Of a stretch of DNA of 64,000 bases, positions 45,105 through 53,375 are shown piece by piece. The first letter of the stretch is position 1, and each line of letters begins with the position of its first letter. Below the pieces are notes generated by a model. It was not told the DNA's origin. It was given only the letters and a program-made list of their open reading frames with translations, and did not search any database. The stretch lies in NCBI GenBank assembly GCA_039812465.1, contig JBDIAS010000001.1, positions 20,913-84,912 on the forward strand, in the 5' to 3' direction. This stretch comes from Austwickia sp039812465. Its GTDB lineage: Bacteria; Actinomycetota; Actinomycetes; Actinomycetales; Dermatophilaceae. A program made the translations under genes and the position numbers.

Positions 45105-45557
45105 ATGCAGGAGGTACGTCCCGAGCAGGTGGACCTGCCCGGACCGGATTGGCAGTGGCGCCTGCGCCTGCACGCCTGGCGGGAGCGCATCCGCGCCAAC
45201 CCCGCGACCCGGCAGCTCTACCGGTGGACCGTCGCCGGCATCGGGTTGGTCGTGGTCATCGCGGGCCTGATCATGGTGCCCTTTCCGGGACCGGGATGGC
45301 TGGTGGTCTTCATCGGCGTGGCCATCTGGGCCTCGGAGTTCCACTGGGCGCGCCGCCTGCTCGCCTTCGGCCGGCGGACGCTGGCGCGCTGGAACGAATG
45401 GATGATGCGGCAGGGGTGGACTGTGCGCATCGCCGTGACCCTCGCGTGCTTCCTCGTGATCTGCGCGGCCTTCTGGGTGCTGTTGAAGGCGATCGGCGTG
45501 CCGGGTTGGGTGCCGGAGGAGGCGCGCAACCTCTTGAGTACGTACGGGGGTCTCTGA
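45105..45557 (+). CDS. Small membrane protein of the PGPGW family (TIGR02611-like)
   Basis: A 150-residue protein with membrane segments near residues 43-60, 63-80 and 105-125. The signature FPGPGW lies in MVPFPGPGWLVVFIGVAIWASEF (in part), typical of an actinobacterial family of unknown function. It is a single gene between the phaB terminator and tRNA-Val. Confidence 0.82.
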   Translation: MQEVRPEQVDLPGPDWQWRLRLHAWRERIRANPATRQLYRWTVAGIGLVVVIAGLIMVPFPGPGWLVVFIGVAIWASEFHWARRLLAFGRRTLARWNEWMMRQGWTVRIAVTLACFLVICAAFWVLLKAIGVPGWVPEEARNLLSTYGGL

Positions 45558-45639
45558 TCCATTTCGCCGCGCGGCTCGCCACCTGCCTGGCCGCCGATGT
45601 GACCCGGCGAAAACGCTCGTACGTGCTGCTCTGACGGGT

Positions 45640-45668
45640 TTGGCGGCGGGCCTCATCGACGCTAGTCT
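45640..45668 (+). promoter_or_regulatory. Promoter of tRNA-Val (CAC)
   Basis: TTGGCG (45640-45645) and TAGTCT (45663-45668) are separated by 17 bp and lie 12 bp before the tRNA. Confidence 0.6.
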
Positions 45669-45680
45669 GGGGCAGCACTC

Positions 45681-45754
45681 GGACGTATAGCTCAGTTGGT
45701 TAGAGCGTTCGCTTCACACGCGAAAGGCCAGGGGTTCAAGTCCCTTTACGTCCA
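45681..45754 (+). tRNA. tRNA-Val (anticodon CAC)
   Basis: The acceptor stem GGACGTA pairs with TACGTCC. The anticodon stem TTCGC/GCGAA encloses TTCACAC, giving anticodon CAC. The T-arm is CAGGGGTTCAAGTCCCTTT. The 3' CCA is not encoded. Its 3' end is partly duplicated twice downstream. Confidence 0.96.
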
Positions 45755-45755
45755 C

Positions 45756-45807
45756 TGACGCCCTGTGGGGGTCACGCCCGCCAGGGCGGGGCCCCCACAG
45801 GGCGTCA
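45756..45807 (+). terminator. Long hairpin downstream of tRNA-Val
   Basis: A perfect 16-bp stem (45756-45771 with 45792-45807) lies directly after the tRNA, with a nested CGCCC/GGGCG stem in the loop. Confidence 0.75.
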
Positions 45808-45866
45808 CTGTGATGGTGACATGAACCCCTGGGGTGGGCCCCCGCTGCCGAGCGAAGCGAGGCAGT

Positions 45867-45924
45867 AGGGGATCAAGTCCCTTTACGTCCACTGACGCTA
45901 CGTCCACTGACGCCCTGTGGGGGT
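45867..45924 (+). repeat. Duplicated tRNA-Val 3' end (two partial copies)
   Basis: 45867-45897 repeats 45730-45760 (T-arm and acceptor end) with one mismatch. 45899-45924 repeats 45747-45772 exactly, including the first bases of the hairpin arm. The copies look like an attachment-site scar or a local duplication. Confidence 0.85.
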
Positions 45925-46028
45925 TGTCGGCGGCCACGAGAAACTGCTCGGAGACGGCCACGAAACGGCCCTATTGCCACTCGGCAGCGCGGATGACGGC
46001 CCAGCTCTGCGCACGCGACGCCGGAACC

Positions 46029-46224
46029 GCCGACGACGACCCCGTACCGCGCATGAGGTCCCGCGGATCCCCGGGCCTCCACCGGCGAAACCAGGCCCCC
46101 ATCGGCGAACCGGGGACTCCATGGCCGCTCCGGGGCGTGGATGAGGTCCCGGAACTGCCGACGACGACCCCGTACCGCGCATGAGGTCCCGCGGATCCCC
46201 GGGCCCCCACCGGCGAAACCAGGC
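46029..46224. repeat. 68-bp direct repeat and related short units
   Basis: 46029-46096 and 46157-46224 are 128 bp apart and differ at one base. A further short unit containing CCACCGGCGAAACC recurs at about 46079, 46208 and 46227, with diverged forms up to 46275. Confidence 0.85.
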
Positions 46225-46480
46225 CTCCACCGGCGAAACCGGGCCCTCATCGGCGAGCGCGGGCTCCCATCGGCGCCCTGGCAGTTTCTCCCGGCCTTTG
46301 ACAGGGGATCACGCCTGGCAGAGCGGTGCCCCTCACGCATGGACGGGCCCCGGGGCCGGGGAGGACGCCCCGGCGGCATGGCGGCGGCGGGCGCGAATGG
46401 TCGGGGATCTGGGGGGTAGTTCACCCCGGAGGGGTGTGACCGGTAGCCCCGACCCACGCGCTGTCGAAGGGGGATCCGCT

Positions 46481-47902
46481 GTGACCGACGCGGAAGATGC
46501 CCGCACCCACGCCCACGCCCACCGAGTCGTCATCATCGGATCCGGCTTCGGGGGCTTGTTCGCGGCCAAGGCCTTGAAGCGCGCGGACGTGGACGTCACG
46601 TTGATCGCGGAGAGCTCCGTGCACCTCTTCCAGCCGCTGCTCTATCAGGTCGCGACGGGGATCCTCTCGGAGGGGCAGATCGCCCCGGCCACGCGGGCGG
46701 TGCTCCACCGGCACCGCCGGGTCACCGTGTTGCAGGGCCTCGTCACCGGGATCGACCTGAAGGCGCGCGAGGTGACGTCGCGCTATCACGACGCGGTACG
46801 GCGCACCCCGTACGACTCCTTGATCCTGGCGGCGGGCGCCGGGCAGAGCTACTTCGGCCACGACGAGTTCGCCACGTACGCGCCCGGCATGAAGACCCTC
46901 GACGACGCGTTGGAGCTGCGGGCCCGCATCCTCGGCGCGTTCGAACGCGCCGAGCTGGAGGAGGACCCGCAGCGGCGACAGCGGCTGCTCACGTTCGTGG
47001 TCGTCGGCGCCGGCCCGACCGGGGTCGAGATGGCGGGGCAGATCCGCGAGCTCGCCAGCCGGACGCTGGCGCGCAACTTCCGGCGGATCGACCCGGGCCA
47101 AGCCCGGGTGGTGCTGGTCGACGGGGCCTCGCAGGTGCTGGCGGCGTTCGGGGACCGGCTCGGGCAGATCACCCACCGCGAGCTGGAGCGGCTCGGCGTC
47201 GAGGTGCGCCTGGGCGCCCAGGTCACCGACGTCGACGCGGACGGGGTGGTGATCCGCGGCAGCGACGGCGCGCAGGAGCGGATGGAGTGCGCCTGCAAGG
47301 TCTGGGCGGCGGGCGTGCAGGGGAGTCCGCTCGGGCGGATGGTCGCCGAGCAGGCCGGGGCCGAGGTGGACCGGGCCGGCCGCGTCGTCGTGAGCGACGA
47401 GCTGACCCTCCCCTTGCACCCGGAGGTCTTCGTGGTGGGAGACCTGATGGCCTTCCCCGGCGTGCCCGGCGTCGCGCAGGGCGCCATCCAGTCCGGGCGA
47501 TTCGCCGCGGGGCGGATCCGCGAGCGCGTGAGCGCCGTCGCGCAGGGGCGTCCGGAGCGGGGCGCGTCGTTCAGGTACGTCGACAAGGGTTCGATGGCGA
47601 CGATCAGCAAGTACCGGGCGGTGGTATCGATCGGCCGGTTCCGGATGAGCGGGTTCCTCGCCTGGGTGGCGTGGCTGTTCCTGCATCTGCTGTACATCGC
47701 GGGCTTCAAGCAGCAGATCACCACTCTGCTGCGTTGGTTCGTGACGTTCCTGGGCACGGGTCGCGCCGAGCGGGCCACCACGAACCAGCAGATGGTCGGC
47801 AGGCTGGCGTTGGAGCGACTCGGCGCCGGGGTGAGCGGCGCGCTGCTGCGGGGCGAGCCGCTCCCGCCGGAAGACGAGCGCCGCCCGCGTCCGCTGACCT
47901 GA
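46481..47902 (+). CDS. ndh: Type II NADH dehydrogenase (NDH-2)
   Basis: A 473-residue membrane-associated flavoprotein that passes electrons from NADH to quinone without pumping protons. The FAD loop is VVIIGSGFGGLFAAKAL, the NADH loop VVVGAGPTGVEMAGQI, and VFVVGDLMAFPGVPGVAQGAIQ (in part) is the second FAD motif. A C-terminal hydrophobic helix (FLAWVAWLFLHLLYIAGF) anchors it. GTG 46481 has AAGGGGG about eight bases upstream; the longer open frame before it lies in the repeat region. Confidence 0.93.
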   Translation: MTDAEDARTHAHAHRVVIIGSGFGGLFAAKALKRADVDVTLIAESSVHLFQPLLYQVATGILSEGQIAPATRAVLHRHRRVTVLQGLVTGIDLKAREVTSRYHDAVRRTPYDSLILAAGAGQSYFGHDEFATYAPGMKTLDDALELRARILGAFERAELEEDPQRRQRLLTFVVVGAGPTGVEMAGQIRELASRTLARNFRRIDPGQARVVLVDGASQVLAAFGDRLGQITHRELERLGVEVRLGAQVTDVDADGVVIRGSDGAQERMECACKVWAAGVQGSPLGRMVAEQAGAEVDRAGRVVVSDELTLPLHPEVFVVGDLMAFPGVPGVAQGAIQSGRFAAGRIRERVSAVAQGRPERGASFRYVDKGSMATISKYRAVVSIGRFRMSGFLAWVAWLFLHLLYIAGFKQQITTLLRWFVTFLGTGRAERATTNQQMVGRLALERLGAGVSGALLRGEPLPPEDERRPRPLT

Positions 47903-48063
47903 GCGGGGAGGCTGATCTGAGCGGGGAGAACGGCGCCCGAGGCGGGAGCCCCGCGGCGCGCCAGGCGAGCCGCGTCGGGGGTTGTCGGACCTCGCCGTTA
48001 CCCTGGTCGGGCACGCGTCCTTCGTACGACGTGTGCGTGCCGGCCACCCAAGGAGTTCGCACT

Positions 48064-50082
48064 GTGTCCAGTCAGATCACCCTCACCGTCGACGGCGCGC
48101 CGCGAGAGGTGGCGCAGGGCACGACGTACGGTGACGTCCTTCCCGGCGGCAAGCAGGTAGTGGCCGCCCGGGTCGGCGACGACGTGTTCGATCTGTTCCG
48201 GCCCGCCTCCGACGGCGACGTGGTCGAGCCGGTGCTCCTCGACACCCCGGACGGCATCGAGGTGCTGCGCCACTCCGCCGCCCACGTGCTCGCCCAGGCG
48301 GTCCAGGAGATCGACCCGTCGGCGAGGCTCGGGATCGGGCCCCCGGTGCGCGACGGCTTCTACTACGACTTCGACGTCGCCGAGCCCTTCACGCCCGAGG
48401 ACCTCAAGAAGCTCGAGAAGGCGATGCAGCGCATCGTCAACTCCGGGCAGACCTTCCGGCGCCGCGTGGTGAGCGAGTCCGAGGCGCGCGAGCTGCTGGC
48501 CGACGAGCCGTACAAGTTGGAGCTGGTGCTCCTCAAGGGGCGCACGAGCGACGACGAGGTGGGCGCGGTCGCCGAGGGCGCGGAGGTGGAGATCGGCGGG
48601 TCGGAGCTCACGGTCTACGAGAGCGTCAACCGGGACGGCGAGGTCGTCTGGTTCGACCTCTGCCGGGGCCCGCACGTCCCGTCGACCAAGGTGCTCGGCA
48701 ACGCGTTCAAGTTGATGCGCAGCGCGGCGGCGTACTGGCGGGGCGATCAGAAGAACGCGCAGCTGCAGCGGCTCTACGGCACGGCCTGGCCGACCAAGGA
48801 GGAGCTGAGGGACTACCTCTTCCGGCTCGCGGAGGCCGAGAAACGCGACCACCGCAAGCTGGGCGTCGAGATGGACCTGTTCAGCTTCCCCGACGAGGTC
48901 GGTTCCGGGCTGCCGGTGTTCCACCCCAACGGCGGCATCATCCGGATGGAGATGGAGGAGTACAGCCGGCGTCGGCACGTGGAGGAGGGGTATCAGTTCG
49001 TCAACACCCCCCACATCACGAAGGGGCAGCTGTTCCAGCTCTCCGGGCACCTGGACTGGTACTCCGACGGCATGTTCCCGCCCATGCACCTCGACGCGGA
49101 GCACCACCCCGACGGGACGCTGAAGCGGCAGGGGCAGGACTACTACCTCAAGCCGATGAACTGCCCCATGCACAACCTGATCTATCGCTCGCGCGGCCGC
49201 TCGTATCGCGAGCTGCCGATGCGGCTGTTCGAGTTCGGGACGGTGTATCGGTACGAGAAGTCCGGCGTCGTCCACGGCCTCACGCGTGCCCGCGGGTTCA
49301 CCCAGGACGACGCGCACATCTATTGCACCCGCGAGCAGATGCGCGACGAGCTGGCCTCGCTGCTGACGTTCGTCCTCGACCTGCTGAAGGACTACGGGCT
49401 CGACGACTTCTACCTGGAGCTGTCGACGAAGAACCCGGAGAAGTTCGTCGGCGACGACGCCACCTGGGACGAGGCCACCGAGGTGTTGCGTCAGGTGGCG
49501 ACCGACTCCGGGCTGGAGCTCGTGCCCGACCCGGGGGGCGCGGCCTTTTACGGCCCGAAGATCTCCGTGCAGACCAAGGACGCGATCGGGCGGACCTGGC
49601 AGATGTCGACGATCCAGCTGGACTTCAACCTGCCGGAGCTGTTTGAGCTCGAGTACCAGGCCCCCGACGGCACGCGGCAGCGGCCGGTGATGATCCACCG
49701 CGCCCTCTTCGGCTCCATCGAGCGGTTCTTCGGCGTGCTGGTCGAGCATTATGCCGGCGCGTTCCCGGTGTGGCTCGCGCCGATCCAGGTCACCTGCGTG
49801 CCGGTCGCCGACGAGTACCTCCCGCACCTGGAGGAGGTGGCGTCGCTGCTGCGCGCGCAGGGAGTGCGTGTCGACATCGACGCCTCCGACGACCGGTTCC
49901 CCAAGAAGATCCGCAACGCGAGCAAGTCGAAGGTGCCGTTCACGTTGATCGCGGGGGAGGAGGACCGGTCTGCGGGGGCGGTGTCGTTCCGCTACCGCGA
50001 CGGGTCCCAGGAGAACGGGGTCCCCGTGAGCCAGGCCGTGGCCAAGATCGTGGAGGCGATCCGCACCCGCGCCCAGGTCTGA
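48064..50082 (+). CDS. thrS: Threonyl-tRNA synthetase
   Basis: A 672-residue class II synthetase. An N-terminal TGS domain (residues 3-62) is followed by the editing domain with HSAAHVLAQAV, then the catalytic core with MNCPMHNLIYRSR, FEFGTVYRYE and QDDAHIYC, and the anticodon domain ending in KIRNASKSKVPFTLIAGEEDR (in part). GTG 48064 has AAGGAG eight bases upstream. It begins a gene order also known from mycobacteria (thrS, HIT, pgsA, acyltransferase, pimA). Confidence 0.96.
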   Translation: MSSQITLTVDGAPREVAQGTTYGDVLPGGKQVVAARVGDDVFDLFRPASDGDVVEPVLLDTPDGIEVLRHSAAHVLAQAVQEIDPSARLGIGPPVRDGFYYDFDVAEPFTPEDLKKLEKAMQRIVNSGQTFRRRVVSESEARELLADEPYKLELVLLKGRTSDDEVGAVAEGAEVEIGGSELTVYESVNRDGEVVWFDLCRGPHVPSTKVLGNAFKLMRSAAAYWRGDQKNAQLQRLYGTAWPTKEELRDYLFRLAEAEKRDHRKLGVEMDLFSFPDEVGSGLPVFHPNGGIIRMEMEEYSRRRHVEEGYQFVNTPHITKGQLFQLSGHLDWYSDGMFPPMHLDAEHHPDGTLKRQGQDYYLKPMNCPMHNLIYRSRGRSYRELPMRLFEFGTVYRYEKSGVVHGLTRARGFTQDDAHIYCTREQMRDELASLLTFVLDLLKDYGLDDFYLELSTKNPEKFVGDDATWDEATEVLRQVATDSGLELVPDPGGAAFYGPKISVQTKDAIGRTWQMSTIQLDFNLPELFELEYQAPDGTRQRPVMIHRALFGSIERFFGVLVEHYAGAFPVWLAPIQVTCVPVADEYLPHLEEVASLLRAQGVRVDIDASDDRFPKKIRNASKSKVPFTLIAGEEDRSAGAVSFRYRDGSQENGVPVSQAVAKIVEAIRTRAQV

Positions 50083-50242
50083 CCGGGTCTGGCCGCGACC
50101 GCCGGGCCCCTCTGACGGCCGCGGTTCCGGCGGCACGCTCAGGGCCTGCGGCCTCCGGCGGCGCGAGGCGGCATGCCAGGCGTGCGGGCTCGGACGGCGC
50201 GGAGGCGTGTCCGAGGCGTGAGATCCGTGGTTGGATGCCCAC

Positions 50243-50713
50243 GTGAGGGCAGACCAGGGTCAACTGTGGCAGGTGACGCGCGCCCAGCCGGCGGACGCGT
50301 TCGCCCTCGCCGCCCTGGAACTGCAGCTGAACCGCGAACAGGGCCGCTCCGGCGAGGAGGGCTTCCTCGACCGGTACGCCGACGCGTGGCTCGTCGATGC
50401 GGAGCGGCGGCCCGCCTGGATCGCGAAGTCCATCGACGGGAGTCCTCGCGGCGGGCTGCTCCTCTACGTCGTCGACGGACTCCCGCGTCCGGGGCGGATC
50501 TCGCGCCCCTGGGTCCACCTCACGCACCTCTACGTGACCCCCGGCGCCCGGCGGATGGGCGTGGGGGAGGAATTGCTGCGGGAGGCGCTGGCGTGGGCCC
50601 GGGACCACCGCGCGTTGTGGGTCCAACTCGGTACGGGTTCCGGCTCCAGCCTCTTCCGCAGGTCGGGGTTCGCCCCGGCCGGTGGACGGCTGCTTCGGCT
50701 CGACCTGCCGTGA
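50243..50713 (+). CDS. GNAT family N-acetyltransferase
   Basis: A 156-residue protein. The acetyl-CoA loop is VTPGARRMGVGEELLREAL, followed by a SGSSLFRRSGFAPAG tail typical of GNAT folds. The acceptor is unknown. GTG 50243 is the likely start; TTG 50231 is an in-frame alternative. No ribosome-binding site is evident at either. Confidence 0.75.
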   Translation: MRADQGQLWQVTRAQPADAFALAALELQLNREQGRSGEEGFLDRYADAWLVDAERRPAWIAKSIDGSPRGGLLLYVVDGLPRPGRISRPWVHLTHLYVTPGARRMGVGEELLREALAWARDHRALWVQLGTGSGSSLFRRSGFAPAGGRLLRLDLP

Positions 50714-50752
50714 GCGCCCCGGCTCGGCTCCGCCCGTGAGACTGCGAAGCTC

Positions 50753-50867
50753 GAGCCGCCGTGCGCGCTCCGGGCCCGCGCCGCCGTGAGGGCTCCGGGC
50801 CCGAGCCGCTGTGAGGGCTCCGGGCTCGAGCCGCTGTGAGGGCTCCGGGCTCGAGCCGCCGTGACCG
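50753..50867. repeat. 25-bp tandem repeat between the GNAT and HIT genes
   Basis: Four full units (50753-50777, 50778-50802, 50803-50827, 50828-50852) and a partial fifth (50853-50867). Units three and four are identical; the first two are diverged. Each contains CTCCGGGC preceded by GAGCCGC or a variant. Confidence 0.9.
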
Positions 50868-50904
50868 CCCCCATCGGGTCGTTGGCCGGGCCTAGGATCG
50901 GCCC

Positions 50905-51489
50905 ATGAGCGGGCACGAGGGCTCCGAGGCGAGCGGGAGTACCCCGCTGCGCGAGGATGGCGACTTCGCCGGGGTGAAGGACGGCTTCGAGCGGCTGTGG
51001 ACGCCGCACCGGATGGCGTACATCAACGGCGACCGCCCGAGCCCGCACGCCGGCGACGGGTGCCCGTTCTGCGCCGCGCCCGGCCGCTCCGACGAGGACG
51101 GCCTGATCGTCCACCGGGGCGAGCTGTGCTTCGTCGTGCTGAACCTCTTCCCCTACAACCCGGGCCACCTGCTGGTGTGCCCCTACCGCCACGTGCCCCT
51201 CTACGTGGACCTGACCGAGGACGAAACGGCCGAGTTCACGGCCCTCACGAAGCGAGCCATCCGGGCGCTGGAGGAGGCTTCTCACCCGATGGGCTACAAC
51301 CTCGGCATCAACCAGGGCGCCGTGGCCGGAGCCGGGGTGGCGGCGCACCTCCACCAGCACATCGTGCCCCGGTGGGGAGGCGACATGAACTTCCTCCCGA
51401 TCGTGGCTCAGACCAAGGCGCTGCCTGTGCTGCTGGAGGACACCCGCCGTTCCCTGGTCCACGCCTGGGCTGACATCTCGGTGGGTTGA
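50905..51489 (+). CDS. HIT family protein, likely diadenosine tetraphosphate phosphorylase
   Basis: A 194-residue histidine-triad nucleotide hydrolase or transferase. The triad HLHQHIVPRW and a zinc-type CPFCAAPG motif match the mycobacterial Rv2613c type, which splits Ap4A. The position after thrS and before pgsA in mycobacteria supports the match. A 25-bp tandem repeat ends 37 bp upstream of ATG 50905. Confidence 0.88.
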   Translation: MSGHEGSEASGSTPLREDGDFAGVKDGFERLWTPHRMAYINGDRPSPHAGDGCPFCAAPGRSDEDGLIVHRGELCFVVLNLFPYNPGHLLVCPYRHVPLYVDLTEDETAEFTALTKRAIRALEEASHPMGYNLGINQGAVAGAGVAAHLHQHIVPRWGGDMNFLPIVAQTKALPVLLEDTRRSLVHAWADISVG

Positions 51490-51499
51490 CATCACCGTG

Positions 51500-51570
51500 G
51501 GGTGACTCACGTCGGTGCGGGGTAGCTCACTCCGTACGGGTGAGTCGTCCCACGCTGACGTGTGTCACCC
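51500..51570. terminator. Large inverted repeat between converging HIT and cimA genes
   Basis: Arms at 51500-51513 and 51557-51570 match at 13 of 14 positions around a 43-base spacer. It is a plausible bidirectional terminator. Confidence 0.45.
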
Positions 51571-51589
51571 AAGGGTTATGTTCGCCGAG

Positions 51590-51626
51590 GTGAGCAAGTG
51601 AGCAGGTGAGCAGGCGAGCAGGCGAG
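51590..51626. repeat. 8-bp tandem repeat downstream of cimA
   Basis: Four units of the form GTGAGCAG (51590-51597, 51598-51605, 51606-51613, 51614-51621), with small changes, lie just after the cimA stop. Confidence 0.8.
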
Positions 51627-51656
51627 GACGCTGAGGAGCGAGGGGTGGGCAGGCGG

Positions 51657-53237
51657 TCAGCGGCGGGGGTCGACGCCCATCCGCAGCAGACCGTACGAGA
51701 CCCCGTCCACCAGCGCCAGCCAGCTGGCCTCCACGATGTTGGCCGCCACGCCGACCGTCGACCAGGACGTGTCGCCGTTCTGGTGCTCGATCAGCACGCG
51801 GGTCACCGCGTCGGTGCCGTGGCTCGCCTCCAGGATCCGTACGCGGTAGTCGATCAGCTCGATCTGGCTCAGCTCGGGATACACCTTCAGCAGCGCGTAC
51901 CGCAGCGCGTGGTCGAGCGCGTTCACCGGCCCGTTCCCCTCGCCCAGCGCGACATGGCGAGAACCGCCCGCGTGGATCTTCACGCTCGCCTCGGACATCG
52001 CGGGGGCGGCGCCCAGGTGATCGGTCGTGACCCTCCAGGACTCCACGTCGAAGTAGGTCAGGTCGGCGCCGAGCTGGCGGCGCAGCAGCAGCTCGAAGGA
52101 GGCGTCCGCGGCGTCGAACGTGTAGCCGACCGCCTCGAGCGTCTTGACCTCCTCCAGGACCCGGGCCAGCAGCTCCCGGTCCTGCGTCAGGTCGAGCCCG
52201 AGCTCCCGGCCCTTCAGCTCGATGCTGGCCCGCCCCGCCATGTCGGAGACCAGCATCCGCATCTCGTTGCCGACGGCCGCCGGGTCGTGATGCTGGTAGA
52301 GGTCGCTGTCGATCTTGATCGCGCTGGCGTGCAGCCCGGCCTTGTGGGCGAAGGCGCTCGCGCCGACGTACGGCTGACGCGACGTGGGCGCGATGTTCGT
52401 GACCTCCGCGATCGAGTGGGCGATCCGGGTGGCCTCCTGGAGGTGCTCGTCGGGGACCAGCTGCACGCCCCGCTTGAGCTGCAGGTTCGCCAGCACGGTG
52501 ATGAGGTTGGCGTTGCCCGTGCGCTCCCCGTAGCCGTTGACGGTCCCCTGCACGTGGGTCGCGCCGGCCGACACGGCGGCGAGGGAGTTCGCGACGGCGC
52601 ACCCGGTGTCGTTGTGGCAGTGGATGCCGAGCCGCGCCCCGGTGGCGTCCAGCACGTCGGTGACCGCCTCGCCGACCTGGTCGGGGAGCATGCCGCCGTT
52701 GGTGTCGCAGAGGGCGACGACCTCGGCGCCGGCCTCCGCCGCGACGCGCAGCACCTCGAGCGCGTACGCGCGGTCGGTGCGGTAGCCGTCGAAGAAGTGT
52801 TCCGCGTCGAGGAAGACGCGGCGCCCCTCGCCGCGCAGGAAGGCGATCGTGTCGCGCACCATCTCCAGGTTCTCCTCGGCGGTGGTGCGCAGGGCGAGCT
52901 CCACGTGCCGGAGGTGCGACTTGGCCACGAGCGTGATCACCGGGGTCTGCGCGTTCAGCAGCGCGCGCACCTGCGGGTCGTCGGCCGCGCGGGCGCCGGC
53001 GCGGCGGGTCGCCCCGAACGCGGTCAGGGTCGCGTTGACCAGGTTCAACTCGCGCGCGGCCCGCGCGAAGAACTCGGTGTCCTTGGGGTTGGCGCCCGGC
53101 CAACCGCCCTCGATGAACCCGACGCCCAGGTCGTCCAGGTGCCGCGCGATCGCCAGCTTGTCCTCCACGGACAGGTTGAGGCCCTCTTGTTGGGCCCCGT
53201 CGCGCAGGGTGGTGTCGTAGACGTGCAGCGAGCTCAC
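51657..53237 (-). CDS. cimA: Citramalate synthase
   Basis: A 526-residue enzyme of the isopropylmalate synthase family. Residues near the start (YDTTLRDGAQQEGLNLS) bind metal and acyl-CoA; HCHNDTGCAVANS carries the metal ligands, and GYGERTGNANL is conserved. A C-terminal regulatory domain (residues about 390-520) is present. Citramalate from pyruvate and acetyl-CoA feeds isoleucine synthesis. The start is GTG 53237 with AGGAGA seven bases upstream. It lies on the minus strand inside an otherwise plus-strand order. Confidence 0.9.
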   Translation of the reverse strand: MSSLHVYDTTLRDGAQQEGLNLSVEDKLAIARHLDDLGVGFIEGGWPGANPKDTEFFARAARELNLVNATLTAFGATRRAGARAADDPQVRALLNAQTPVITLVAKSHLRHVELALRTTAEENLEMVRDTIAFLRGEGRRVFLDAEHFFDGYRTDRAYALEVLRVAAEAGAEVVALCDTNGGMLPDQVGEAVTDVLDATGARLGIHCHNDTGCAVANSLAAVSAGATHVQGTVNGYGERTGNANLITVLANLQLKRGVQLVPDEHLQEATRIAHSIAEVTNIAPTSRQPYVGASAFAHKAGLHASAIKIDSDLYQHHDPAAVGNEMRMLVSDMAGRASIELKGRELGLDLTQDRELLARVLEEVKTLEAVGYTFDAADASFELLLRRQLGADLTYFDVESWRVTTDHLGAAPAMSEASVKIHAGGSRHVALGEGNGPVNALDHALRYALLKVYPELSQIELIDYRVRILEASHGTDAVTRVLIEHQNGDTSWSTVGVAANIVEASWLALVDGVSYGLLRMGVDPRR

Positions 53238-53269
53238 GCGGCTTCTCCTGGGTCGCTCGGGCGCGGAAA

Positions 53270-53317
53270 CGGGGGCGGTCCCCGGTGGCTCGTGAGAACC
53301 ACGGGACGCCGCCCCCG
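53270..53317. terminator. Hairpin between fusA2 and cimA
   Basis: Perfect nine-base arms (CGGGGGCGG, 53270-53278, and CCGCCCCCG, 53309-53317) with partial pairing inside. It follows the fusA2 stop on the minus strand. Confidence 0.5.
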
Positions 53318-53375
53318 ATCCTAGGGGTAGGCCGACGACCAGGTGAGGGCCGATCCTTCCTTGGCGGCCGGTACG

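Larger units (their letters stand above)
45755..46480. other. Repeat-rich non-coding region between tRNA-Val and ndh
   Basis: These 726 bp hold partial copies of the tRNA 3' end, a 16-bp inverted repeat, a 68-bp direct repeat and shorter degenerate units. Open frames exist on both strands, but they share the same repeated peptides, lack ribosome-binding sites and resemble no family I know, so none is called. Confidence 0.7.

Noticed and set aside
46029..46275. Possible CRISPR array
   Set aside because: Units are unequal in length, imperfect and without regular spacers, and no cas genes are present.
45834..46457. Several open frames of 75-194 residues after tRNA-Val
   Set aside because: They translate the same DNA repeats in different frames, lack ribosome-binding sites and have no recognisable domain.
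45681..46480. A present-day integrated element at tRNA-Val
   Set aside because: No integrase, excisionase or cargo gene lies between the repeats; only a scar or local duplication can be supported.
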